From: Bacillota bacterium
GTDB taxonomy: Bacteria; Bacillota; Clostridia; Monoglobales; Firm-18
Direction: 5' to 3'
NCBI GenBank assembly: GCA_023228885.1
Contig: JALOAJ010000007.1
Location: 1 to 64,000, forward strand
DNA length: 64,000 nucleotides
In this document: piece after piece, positions 33,501-41,325 of the stretch
Position numbering within the stretch: position 1 is the stretch's first letter
How the letters are laid out: the number at the start of each line of letters is the position of its first letter
Translations under genes and position numbers: made by a program
Notes under the pieces: generated by a model
Database searches by the model: none
Seen by the model: only the letters and a program-made list of their open reading frames with translations
What the model was told of the DNA's origin: nothing

Positions 33501-35721
33501 CGTTTGCGGTGAATCGTCCACCTTTGGCTGCAACAGTATTTCTTTGGCGGCTTTTAACGAGGATATGTTGCTGCGCGGCGAGATTGGGCATTATGGCAAT
33601 ATGGTCAGCGCTATAACAGTTGATGGGCATGCCCAAAACGGAGTGTTTGGGCTATACAGATGGGGGCATAGAAATGTTATGGCGCCCGTATGGGATAACC
33701 CCGCTGATGTAAGATGGCACACATCGGATAAATTCGATGTTTCAGAGGGCGTTTTTGACAATAAGTTTGGAACTGTTTTATATGCTAACAATGTTCAAGA
33801 TGCTGTCGGCGGTAAATTGCCGAGCTACTATAAAATAATTGACGGGGTTGCACATCAAAGATTATTTAGTTTTTTAAGAGACGCGGGGGTTTGGATTTTA
33901 ACAGACCGAATGTTGTGTCAAGACAGCCATAATTACAGTCAGGCGCTTATCCTGCCGGTAAATACAGCCAAACCACATGAATATAAGACATTTGACGCTA
34001 ATTTAATACAACTGGATAATGCCTGCAAAACAGTTAAAACCCAAAATGCTGACAGGTCGAACCTTTCGGTTTATCAATTCTCGACTGCGCCTATTAACAT
34101 TACATCAGCAATTACAGAAGTCGGCTCCGGTAACGCCTATAAAGTGTCGGACTTTTATCAAATAAATACAACATTTTCAGGAGAGGGCGACCAAATGCTG
34201 ATAACCCTTTTATACCCTCGAGAAACAAAAGATGTTGAATTGGCAAGCGTCACTCCCATAACCGGGGATGGAGTTGCAGGTTTTAGCGCCGTTGTAAACG
34301 AAGGCAAAACGGTTAGCTATCTTGCCGCAAACGGCAAGGATGGTCTTTTATCGATTGGGAATATTGCCATGCAAGGCGAATCCTTGGCTATTGTGGAAAA
34401 CGGCGGTGAGGTAACGGGATACGCAATGGGTTGTAATTCATTTTCCATTGACGGAATCGCGCAAACGGTTTTGTCTGCCGATTTTGAGTTTAGCATTATC
34501 TCAAACGCTTTGCATATTGAAAGCAAAATATACAAACCTTTAAAAGAGGTTACAATTTTGCCCGAAGCGGATGTTTTTACGGACAATGCGGATGCAACGC
34601 TCCTGCATGAAGAAGATGTTGATATTTACTATACGCTTGACGGCAGTGAGCCTACGCTTTTTTCACCGAAATATGCCGGGCCGATAAATTTGACCGACAC
34701 AACCATGGTTAAAGCCAAGGCATATCGGAAAGACCTTGCGGCAGAGCCTCAAAAAATGAACGGAACTTTAACAAGCGCTGTAAGAACGGCGGTATACACA
34801 AAACGACCCCCAAATCCTTCGATTTATGCAAATGCAACAGAAAACGGGCTTAGCTATAAATATTATGAAGATTATTGGCAAAAGATGTTTACAAAAACGG
34901 GTATAGATGATATGATACCTGTTAAAACGGGAACGGTTGTTAAATTGCTGGATATATCACCGCGGGGGAATGCACAGCAATTTGGGTTTAGGTATAGCGG
35001 ATATATAAATGTTGATGAGGATGGAATTTATACATTTTATAAGCCAAAAGAACTGTATGCTCCGTACATAATCACATCGTATGAACTGAATCTGTACATT
35101 GACGGAGAAAGATGGAGACCTGCCGAGCGCAAGCAAGGCTATGGCACATGGTCAATTCCGCTTAAAAAGGGTTTGCACGCATTTGAGGTTGATTATGTGG
35201 ACGCAAGGGGAGATGCGCCCGAAAAGCTAAACGCATCGTTATATTTCACGCAGCAATTGGTTTGGGGGGGAACGGCGCCGATAATAGAAATTTCAGGTCC
35301 TAATCTTGCAAAGCAACCAATACCGGACAATATGCTGTTTGTATCGTCATCTGATACTGATGAAATAAATGCAGAGGCAAGCTTTTATTTTGATGGCAAA
35401 AACGGCGAACCGCCTGTTGATATAACGAAGATAGGCATAACAAGCGGAGAAATAATAACTAAGTACAGCATTGAAAACAACAGCAGCAAAACGCTTGAGG
35501 GAAGGCTGATTACGGCATTGTACAAGGTGGAAAACGGTAGTATAAACCTTGTTGAATGTAAAACATCGGAAGATGTGTTGTCACTCGAAAGCGGAGAATC
35601 CGGCAGTATAGAACAGTCTGTTTTTGTGCCGTCTGACGGGAAACATTACGAAATACATATTATGCTATGGGATAGCTTATATACGATAAAAAATATAGCG
35701 AACAAGGCGGTTTTAAATTGA
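30541..35721 (+). CDS. Giant secreted heparinase II/III-like polysaccharide lyase with accessory domains
   Basis: A 1726-residue exported protein. After the signal peptide (1-24, ending near VVNA) come two LamG/ConA-like sandwiches (about 25-220 and 275-440), each followed by a short helical bundle. An alpha/alpha toroid covers about 570-930 (LTKPGLEYAKRMVIEGDYKE, HMWGMGKFIPLAEKYAELGN), and a heparinase II/III-like beta sandwich about 950-1320 (YGGYYIMREGWG, GHYGNMVSAITVDGHAQNG). A chitobiase-type C-terminal domain follows (YYTLDGSEPTLFSPKYAG, about 1360), then a PA14-like domain (about 1425-1575) and a CARDB-like end. This suggests beta-elimination of an acidic polysaccharide outside the cell. 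The PL family is not assigned. There is no wall anchor. The start at 30541 precedes a clear signal peptide. Confidence 0.8.
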   Translation: MTDRIVCLILIFLLITPFATAVVNAKYNLSPVIDYEGYDIGDVADAAGGFAVGADPDNPLNKVAMTSLRNIDVHYPVINFGSAKGEIMIEYKLRFETRKNISWYNLTTNPAALAVRVEGSNNQVMYSIGASTENSAAKGKFDENSWYGIKIALRTDDAVYDLYVYDLAKNVCIVSIQNIQCMNSNIMSGLNGVDFRYRSSNADADNPPKFYVDNFKIAKREDIDFAEDAVERAELSNAQTDVDAARQLVNALPDGAEKDSLIDRLDTLQSHMDNPVAVDDSSGFYGINESRAYEFDLMDGNVIIESAVKFKGRSYEALTGGYISFASGERVSLWRLQPYHNLPGLYLADEQILGQNAINNDVWYKVRVALNLNENPLVYDVYLIDVTHSRVVGCSKGHVIEGNKSDISGYEVINSGIAAVDCDTEVKDIKAYGADNIDEVRLNIELCGLLKEQGLIDETEDMIDAMPYSAIKGKLQNELDVVKLEKAINAAEASLSAEDTAAAKQFMNSLSVEVERLSFQARLDDIENQIKANEVYSNPNNYVAIPPSERPEQKAAFDSRHSDKSINELGEEFFKLIDLTKPGLEYAKRMVIEGDYKEALRAFKVYLLNKLRNYSDDDVNLLINYGGNPPGTTDLAATTAAELMNGIIQNSGLKKAKFTTPGTMDWAYDPPVLDPTGMYARVNQHMWGMGKFIPLAEKYAELGNQKYLDKWNDILADWSMHQDGFKGLLPAYISDGFQSGIGGTMVRFMIVLKKLADRLPDDGEGLDDFTLANVLKTAYLFFPPIQLSYMRSNPQNWTDASIPFTLGFAVLYDDFIESDEYAKEAVRLLDSLLYGHKLPDGTSPEQDPTYNRNFLDYATKIETLRILKKFRPDLLTQFREREIKDMQLASANFFIRLLYMNDKYPPGFRIDYRTQADGIKRSIEKAVPEALYDLDNSKIMSAVKQQDFSQAPSFNSEFYPYGGYYIMREGWGLNSQIGTLFSSPQSGVCGESSTFGCNSISLAAFNEDMLLRGEIGHYGNMVSAITVDGHAQNGVFGLYRWGHRNVMAPVWDNPADVRWHTSDKFDVSEGVFDNKFGTVLYANNVQDAVGGKLPSYYKIIDGVAHQRLFSFLRDAGVWILTDRMLCQDSHNYSQALILPVNTAKPHEYKTFDANLIQLDNACKTVKTQNADRSNLSVYQFSTAPINITSAITEVGSGNAYKVSDFYQINTTFSGEGDQMLITLLYPRETKDVELASVTPITGDGVAGFSAVVNEGKTVSYLAANGKDGLLSIGNIAMQGESLAIVENGGEVTGYAMGCNSFSIDGIAQTVLSADFEFSIISNALHIESKIYKPLKEVTILPEADVFTDNADATLLHEEDVDIYYTLDGSEPTLFSPKYAGPINLTDTTMVKAKAYRKDLAAEPQKMNGTLTSAVRTAVYTKRPPNPSIYANATENGLSYKYYEDYWQKMFTKTGIDDMIPVKTGTVVKLLDISPRGNAQQFGFRYSGYINVDEDGIYTFYKPKELYAPYIITSYELNLYIDGERWRPAERKQGYGTWSIPLKKGLHAFEVDYVDARGDAPEKLNASLYFTQQLVWGGTAPIIEISGPNLAKQPIPDNMLFVSSSDTDEINAEASFYFDGKNGEPPVDITKIGITSGEIITKYSIENNSSKTLEGRLITALYKVENGSINLVECKTSEDVLSLESGESGSIEQSVFVPSDGKHYEIHIMLWDSLYTIKNIANKAVLN

Positions 35722-35736
35722 GATAAGGGGTGTGGC

Positions 35737-37197
35737 ATGAAACCGAATATAGTTTACATTTTGGCTGACGATATGGGTTATGGAGATTTATCCTGCCTTA
35801 ACGAAAATTCAAAAATTAAAACTCCAAACCTTGATAAAATGGCCCAGAATGGAATGGTTTTTACTGATGCTCATGCATCTTCAGCAGTGTGCACGCCTTC
35901 AAGGTACAGTATATTAACCGGAAGGTATAATTGGAGGTCACGCCTTAAAAGCGGGGTGCTGGGCGGATATTCTTCTGCGCTTATCGAGAAGGAAAGAATG
36001 ACGGTGGCAACACTTTTAAAAGAAAGCGGATATAAAACAGCTTGCATTGGGAAATGGCACCTGGGCATGAACTGGAAGTTTGAAAAGGATGTTGTTGAAA
36101 ATTCCGGATATGGCGCTGTTGAGGGTGTGGATTACACATCCGCCATACAAAACGGACCTACTGCCAATGGGTTTGATTATTTTTACGGAATTAGCGCCTC
36201 ATTGGATATGCCTCCTTATGTGTATATTGAAAATGATAAGGTTGTACAACTTCCCGACCGCGAAACAGAAGGCTTGGGTATGGAGTTTTGGAGAAAAGGT
36301 CCAACCGCTCCCGATTTCAAGCATAGTGAAGCGCTGCCAAAGCTTACGCAAAGGGTTCTTGATAAAATCGAAGAATATAAGGATGAGGCGTTTTTTATTT
36401 ATTTCCCTCTTACAGCGCCGCATACGCCAATTCTTCCTTCGGATGAGTTTGTGGGGAAATCGGAAACAAACAGCTATGGCGATTTTGTGCTTATGTGCGA
36501 TGATGTTGTTGGCAAAGTAATTAGCAAGCTTGAAGAAAAAAATATATTGGATAATACCATTGTCGTTTTTACAAGCGACAATGGGTGTTCGCCCGCGGCG
36601 TGCATAGAAGAACTTGCTGCGGTTGGGCATAACCCAAGTTATATATTTAGAGGGTATAAGGCGGATATTTACGAAGGCGGGCACCGAATACCCCTCATAA
36701 TACAATGGAATGATAAAATCAGCAACGCAAGCGTATGCAATGAAACGGTTTGTTTGGTTGATTTTATGGCAACGGTTGCTGATGTTGTTGGATACCGTTT
36801 GCCTGCGAGCGCCGCAGTAGACAGCTTTAGCAATCTTCCCGCATGGATGGGCAAGAATCATGGCACGCCGCTTAGAGAAGCTGTTGTGCACCACTCGATA
36901 GACGGTTCTTTTTCCATAAGAAAAGGTAAGTGGAAGCTTGAAATGTGCCCGGGCAGCGGCGGGTGGGGTTATCCTAAACCGGGGGAAGAACCTAATGAAT
37001 TTCCTAAAATTCAACTTTATGACTTGGAAAGCGATATCTCGGAAAAAGACAATGTTCAAAGCAAACACCCGCAGGTTGTAATAGAGTTGAAAGAACTTTT
37101 GATAAAATATATTAAAAACGGTCGAAGCACTCCGGGCGCGCCTCAAAAAAATGCAGGCGGAGATGTGTGGGAAGAGCTAAAATGGATGGAGGAGTGA
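35737..37197 (+). CDS. Cys-type formylglycine sulfatase (S1 family), cytoplasmic
   Basis: A 486-residue sulfatase. The metal-binding N-terminus is NIVYILADDMGYGD; C52 in the signature CTPSR is the residue converted to formylglycine; GKWHLGM, TAPHTPILP, TSDNG and YKADIYEGGHRIPL complete the active site. It hydrolyses sulfate esters, probably on sugars. No signal peptide is present, so it should act inside the cell on imported oligosaccharides. Formylglycine formation would depend on the radical SAM maturase at 11193. It lies 15 bases after the lyase-like gene. Confidence 0.93.
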   Translation: MKPNIVYILADDMGYGDLSCLNENSKIKTPNLDKMAQNGMVFTDAHASSAVCTPSRYSILTGRYNWRSRLKSGVLGGYSSALIEKERMTVATLLKESGYKTACIGKWHLGMNWKFEKDVVENSGYGAVEGVDYTSAIQNGPTANGFDYFYGISASLDMPPYVYIENDKVVQLPDRETEGLGMEFWRKGPTAPDFKHSEALPKLTQRVLDKIEEYKDEAFFIYFPLTAPHTPILPSDEFVGKSETNSYGDFVLMCDDVVGKVISKLEEKNILDNTIVVFTSDNGCSPAACIEELAAVGHNPSYIFRGYKADIYEGGHRIPLIIQWNDKISNASVCNETVCLVDFMATVADVVGYRLPASAAVDSFSNLPAWMGKNHGTPLREAVVHHSIDGSFSIRKGKWKLEMCPGSGGWGYPKPGEEPNEFPKIQLYDLESDISEKDNVQSKHPQVVIELKELLIKYIKNGRSTPGAPQKNAGGDVWEELKWMEE

Positions 37198-37205
37198 ACA
37201 GCGGC

Positions 37206-38210
37206 ATGAGGTATAATGATTTAGAATTTTTTAATGTTTCGGAATTAACAAAGTTAGAGCATTTTCCGGGAGTGCGGCTGAACAGGTTTCCGGAAAATAT
37301 AAGGAGTGCAATCGAAAGAAAAACACCCGTTTCGTTTTCACGAGGCTGTGAAATCAGGTTTGTTTTTTTAGATGGAGGAGCGGCTATTGCATATCTTTTG
37401 GCAGCCGACGAGGACGGTGAAGCGTTAATCTTCTTTGGCGATTATATGTGCTCTCGCGTTGCCTTGCCTAAAGGAATTATAACACCGGTGCACATCAGCT
37501 TTCCCGAATTGATGAAAAGAGATTTTGATGAGCTAAACAATAAAAGCAGGTATTCTAAAAACCTATGCAGAATATTTTTAAATAATAAGGCAGTTGTTCA
37601 TTTTGTGGGTTTTGAATCGCATCATTGTAAGGTTGCGCCTCCGCAAGCAAAGGACTTGCCGGATAAAACATGGGTGGCTTACGGCTCGTCTATCACGCAT
37701 GGGGCAGGCGCTTCAAGCAATAATAATTCATATGTTCAATTATGCGCAAGGCTTTTAAAAAGCCAAGCGCTTAATTTGGGAATGAGCGGGGCTTGCGGGT
37801 GTGAAAAGGATATTGGCGATTATATTGCATCGCTGCATAACCTTGATTTTGTTTTTTTAGAGCTCGGCGTAAACATGCGCTTGGGCTACACATTGGAAGA
37901 ATTTGAAAAACGCGTTTTATATTTAATAGAAACGATTGCAAGCAAACAAAAGAAAGTGTTTGTCACAACAATATATCCAAACCTGCAGACATATAACAAA
38001 GAAGGTTCAATTTTTGAAAAAGAGGCAAGCTATAACGAAGCTCTGCGCCGCATTGCAAGCAAAAACAAAAGCGGAAATGTCTGCCTAATAGAAGGAACGG
38101 AACTGCTGACAAACTTTTCGGATTTATCTGCGGACTTATTACACCCATCAGACAGCGGTCATATCAACATGGGCTATAACCTATATAATAAGATAAAGCA
38201 GCTTATTTAA
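37206..38210 (+). CDS. SGNH/GDSL hydrolase, likely carbohydrate esterase
   Basis: A 334-residue protein with an N-terminal jelly-roll-like domain of about 150 residues, followed by an SGNH hydrolase domain. The nucleophile block reads YGSSITHG (about 159-166), the GxND block is represented by LELGVNMRLG, and the catalytic Asp-His pair is DLLHPSDSGH near the C-terminus. The layout is like CE2-type acetyl esterases. There is no signal peptide, so deacetylation would be intracellular. ATG at 37206 follows GGAGGAG; an alternative GTG at 37194 overlaps the sulfatase stop. It is the last gene of the locus. Confidence 0.8.
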   Translation: MRYNDLEFFNVSELTKLEHFPGVRLNRFPENIRSAIERKTPVSFSRGCEIRFVFLDGGAAIAYLLAADEDGEALIFFGDYMCSRVALPKGIITPVHISFPELMKRDFDELNNKSRYSKNLCRIFLNNKAVVHFVGFESHHCKVAPPQAKDLPDKTWVAYGSSITHGAGASSNNNSYVQLCARLLKSQALNLGMSGACGCEKDIGDYIASLHNLDFVFLELGVNMRLGYTLEEFEKRVLYLIETIASKQKKVFVTTIYPNLQTYNKEGSIFEKEASYNEALRRIASKNKSGNVCLIEGTELLTNFSDLSADLLHPSDSGHINMGYNLYNKIKQLI

Positions 38211-38247
38211 CATTGAATTTCCATAGGTTCTAACCCTGTAAGCCCCA

Positions 38248-38931
38248 TTATATGCAATGGGGCTCGCTTATACCTAAACTTTTATATGATAACGAAAAAA
38301 CGACAATGCCGGTTGAATATGGGGCAATTTCATACTGTTGGTAATAAATCTCCAATGAGTTAGAAGTTAGGTTAAAACTTTGGGGATTGAAATTTTCAAC
38401 AATAAGCTGCTTGTAATTGTCAAAATAAATTCCGGGGTTTTCTTCAAGGTTTTGGGTTGCTTGCTCTGTTATGCTTGCCAAAACAATCCCGCGCCATCTT
38501 GGTTGCCCCTTAAAGAGGTCGGGCAATTTAATAATTTTCCCTGTTTGAATGTTTCGGTTGTCTGAAATGCGAAGTGTGGTTCCATGAGCGCCGCCGGTAT
38601 ATTCGTATTTGTCAAAAAACATGCTTAGCGTGCAGTTTTCATTTAGTGTGACGGTGTATCTCATCACTGCTTGATATGTGTTAAAAGGAAAATCATTGGC
38701 TTTTGATGTTTTATATTGTTCTATCGCCTCGGGCAGCATGGTTTTCACCGCATATCTGTAAAAGTCTTTAGCAATGTTGCTGTAATCAATGTTGGCACGG
38801 CTTTGTATTGAACCGCCGTGTTTTAATTTTATACTTGGAAATTCTATGTCTATGTTTAAAACTACCGTATTTTCAAACTTAAAGTTTTTTTCAATCTTTT
38901 GGGTAATTATATATGCTTTTTTATTTAACAT
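38248..38931 (-). CDS. DUF3298 (RsiV C-terminal-like) domain protein
   Basis: A 227-residue protein dominated by a DUF3298/DUF4163-type fold. Key segments are IEFPSIKLKHGG, YTGGAHGTT (DUF3298 signature), GKIIKLPDLFKG and YQQYEIAPYSTGIVVFSLSY. In RsiV this fold binds lysozyme, but here there is no membrane segment, signal peptide or adjacent sigma factor, so the role is unclear. The ATG at 38931 is preferred; an in-frame TTG at 39057 would add 42 residues encoded by the repeat element at 38951-39037 and is doubtful. It is divergent from the LacI gene. Confidence 0.7.
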   Translation of the reverse strand: MLNKKAYIITQKIEKNFKFENTVVLNIDIEFPSIKLKHGGSIQSRANIDYSNIAKDFYRYAVKTMLPEAIEQYKTSKANDFPFNTYQAVMRYTVTLNENCTLSMFFDKYEYTGGAHGTTLRISDNRNIQTGKIIKLPDLFKGQPRWRGIVLASITEQATQNLEENPGIYFDNYKQLIVENFNPQSFNLTSNSLEIYYQQYEIAPYSTGIVVFSLSYKSLGISEPHCI

Positions 38932-38950
38932 GTTTGTAACCGTTTTCCTT

Positions 38951-39037
38951 TCCGGCTCACAAACTTTAACATCGCGCTTATCGTGAGCCGGATAAGGCGC
39001 GCCTAAGGCAGGGGGCGCATATGCGTGCGCCTGCCCT
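38951..39037. repeat. Palindromic intergenic element containing repeat copy 2
   Basis: Two hairpins in a row: a perfect 10-bp inverted repeat (38951-38960 with 38983-38992) and a GC-rich one (39007-39012 with 39030-39035, with an inner CGCA/TGCG pairing). The stretch 38973-38998 matches the reverse complement of 6496-6521 at 25 of 26 positions. It is GC-richer than its surroundings and resembles REP/BIME-type extragenic repeats. Confidence 0.55.
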
Positions 39038-39129
39038 CCATATATAGTATTCGTCAAGCCCCTTTTTTGTTTATATTAATTATCTTTTGTCTTTGTAACA
39101 TTTTTGTAATGGAAAAAATTCAAACCCTA

Positions 39130-39157
39130 TTGAAAATGAAAAAATATGTGCTATAAT
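39130..39157 (+). promoter_or_regulatory. Sigma-A promoter of the lacI operon, with a possible operator
   Basis: TTGAAA at 39130-39135 and TATAAT at 39152-39157 are 16 bases apart. Just downstream, AATCGATT at 39165-39172 is a perfect 8-bp palindrome with the central CG typical of LacI-family operators, so autoregulation is plausible. Confidence 0.7.
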
Positions 39158-39184
39158 CATAATGTAATCGATTTCTTTTTGGGG

Positions 39185-40201
39185 GTGAGCGGTATAACAA
39201 TACAAGATGTTGCAAAGCTGGCGGGCGTATCCGCAGCAACTGTTTCTCGAGTTCTAAACAATGATAAAAAGGTGCGTCCCGAAACCGCTGACCATGTTAT
39301 GAATACGATAAAGCAGCTTGGCTACAAACCAAACCACCTGGGTCGCAATTTAAGGAAAAAACAAACCAAAACGGTGCTTGTTATGGCGTCAACGGTGTCG
39401 AACACCCTTACATCAAAGGTTATCAGGGGCATTGAAGAAACCGGTATCAAATTAGGGTATACCGTTTTAATCGGCACCACAAACGATGATGAAAACCGTG
39501 AAAAGGCACACATTGACTTGTTGCTGCATAAATTTGTAGACGGTATGATTATTATGAACACCTTGATAAGCAAAGACGAGATGGCTGAATTGGGAAGGCA
39601 TCATAATATAATACAATGCTGCGAATACATACCGAATACAGGGGTGGGCTTTGTTTCCATAAATAATAGAAGGGCTGCATATGAGGCGGTTAAGCACCTT
39701 ATTGAACTGGGTAGGAGGAAAATTGCTTATATCGGTGTGAAAAACCATCTTTATTCGTCAAACCAGCGATATTTGGGTTATAAAGACGCATTAAAAGAAT
39801 TTGGATTACCGCTAAATTTAAATTTAATAGCGGACGGTAATTATGGGTTTAGAAGTGCAATCGGCATTACAAACAAATTTATTTTAAAAGAAAACAGACC
39901 GGATGCGTTGTTTGCCATATCGGACAGGATGGCGGCAGGCGCTATACGCGCAATGAAAGAGGCGGAGATTAAAATTCCTGAAGATATTGCGGTTGTTGGT
40001 TTTGACAACACCGACATATCATATGTGAGCGAACCGAGGATTACCACCGTGTCGCAATCGCCGATACAAATGGGTGAAAAGGCAATGCAGCTTTTGGATA
40101 AAAAATTAAATGGTGAGCAAGAGCAGAAAAACATTATAATAAAGCATGAAATTATATTAAGAGAATCAACAAAAATAAAAGGAGGGCTTTGTTCATGTTG
40201 A
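39185..40201 (+). CDS. LacI-family transcriptional regulator
   Basis: A 338-residue repressor-type regulator. The N-terminal helix-turn-helix and hinge are TIQDVAKLAGVSAATVSRVL and YKPNHLGRNLRKKQT; the sugar-binding core follows with a periplasmic-binding-protein fold (IRGIEETGIKLGYTVLIG, PEDIAVVGFDNTDISYVSEP). It probably binds a sugar breakdown product and controls the next four genes. The start is uncertain: GTG at 39185 directly abuts the G-run, whereas ATA at 39194 is 6 bases after GGGGGTG and would give MTIQDVAK. It overlaps the next gene by 7 bases. It has its own promoter at 39130-39157. Confidence 0.9.
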   Translation: MSGITIQDVAKLAGVSAATVSRVLNNDKKVRPETADHVMNTIKQLGYKPNHLGRNLRKKQTKTVLVMASTVSNTLTSKVIRGIEETGIKLGYTVLIGTTNDDENREKAHIDLLLHKFVDGMIIMNTLISKDEMAELGRHHNIIQCCEYIPNTGVGFVSINNRRAAYEAVKHLIELGRRKIAYIGVKNHLYSSNQRYLGYKDALKEFGLPLNLNLIADGNYGFRSAIGITNKFILKENRPDALFAISDRMAAGAIRAMKEAEIKIPEDIAVVGFDNTDISYVSEPRITTVSQSPIQMGEKAMQLLDKKLNGEQEQKNIIIKHEIILRESTKIKGGLCSC

Positions 40202-41265
40202 AGGTAGGAATAATAGGTTGCGGAGGAATTGCAAACGGCAAGCATATGCCATCGCTTGCTAAAATCAAAGAGGTAGAAATGGTTGCTTTTTGTGATATCG
40301 TTGAAGAACGCGCGCAAAAAGCTGCAAAAGAATTCGGGGCGGAGGGTGCTGTTGTCTATGATAACCACAAAAAAATGCTTAGCGAGCAAAAGCTTGATGT
40401 TGTGCATATCTGCACTCCTAACAAGTCACACGCTGAAATATCAATTGCCGCAATGGAAGCGGGTTGCCATGTAATGTGTGAAAAGCCGATGGCAAAAACA
40501 ACCGCTGATGCTCGGGCAATGGCGGAGGCGGCTAAAAAAACCGGTATGAAACTGACAATAGGCTATCAAAACAGATTTAGAGCAGACAGCCAATATTTAC
40601 ATAAGGCATGCCAAAAGGGCGATTTGGGCGAAATATATTTCGCAAAGGCGCATGCAATCAGAAGAAGGGCTGTGCCAACTTGGGGAGTATTTTTAAACGA
40701 GGAAGAACAAGGTGGGGGACCGCTTATTGATATCGGGACGCATGCCCTTGATTTAACTTTGTGGATGATGGATAATTACGATGTAAAAAGCGTTAAGGGT
40801 AGCGTTTTTAAAAAGCTTAGCAATCAAACGCAAACCGGCAATACTTGGGGCGATTGGGATCCGAAGGAATACACCGTTGAGGACTCGGCGTTCGGATTTA
40901 TTCAAATGCGTGATGGGGCAACGATAATTTTAGAATCAAGTTGGGCGCTTAATACTCTTGATGTTGCAGAAGCAAAAACCACCCTTTGCGGCACGAAAGC
41001 AGGTGCGGATATGGCGGATGGGTTGCGAATCAATAAAGCCGATTTAGGTAGCCTTGTTACTGTAACGCCGGAGTTAAATTCAGGCGGTGTGGCATTTTAC
41101 GATGGTAATAAATTATCATGTTCCGATTTTGAAGCACAGCAATGGATTGACTCAATTATAAACGACACACAGCCCGTTGTCATGCCAAATCAAGCGCTTG
41201 TCGTAACTCAAATTCTTGAGGCGATATATGAGTCGGCAAAGACCGGAAAGCAAATTGATTTTTAA
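40195..41265 (+). CDS. Gfo/Idh/MocA-family oxidoreductase (first copy)
   Basis: A 356-residue NAD(P)-dependent sugar dehydrogenase. Rossmann motif VGIIGCGGIANGKH at the N-terminus, HICTPNKSHAEI, the catalytic-lysine motif CEKPMAKT (near residues 95-102), and the catalytic-region DIGTHALDL with the conserved His. The family oxidises or reduces hydroxyls of sugars, often C3 of glycosides. AAAGGAGGGC is 7 bases before the ATG at 40195. It overlaps the LacI stop. Pairing with a TIM-barrel isomerase gene is noted under the findings. Confidence 0.92.
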   Translation: MLKVGIIGCGGIANGKHMPSLAKIKEVEMVAFCDIVEERAQKAAKEFGAEGAVVYDNHKKMLSEQKLDVVHICTPNKSHAEISIAAMEAGCHVMCEKPMAKTTADARAMAEAAKKTGMKLTIGYQNRFRADSQYLHKACQKGDLGEIYFAKAHAIRRRAVPTWGVFLNEEEQGGGPLIDIGTHALDLTLWMMDNYDVKSVKGSVFKKLSNQTQTGNTWGDWDPKEYTVEDSAFGFIQMRDGATIILESSWALNTLDVAEAKTTLCGTKAGADMADGLRINKADLGSLVTVTPELNSGGVAFYDGNKLSCSDFEAQQWIDSIINDTQPVVMPNQALVVTQILEAIYESAKTGKQIDF

Positions 41266-41325
41266 TTAAAAATTAAGCTGTTAATTATGTGAAGTTATAA
41301 CTATTTTACGAAAGGGAGATGTTTT

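Noticed and set aside
36199..37146. 315-codon minus-strand open frame opposite the sulfatase
   Set aside because: It lies wholly inside the well-supported sulfatase gene, has no ribosome site or recognisable motif, and its composition reflects the antisense of the sulfatase.
38932..39057. N-terminal extension of the DUF3298 protein from a TTG
   Set aside because: The added 42 codons translate the palindromic repeat element and have no similarity to a signal peptide or domain; the ATG at 38931 is preferred.
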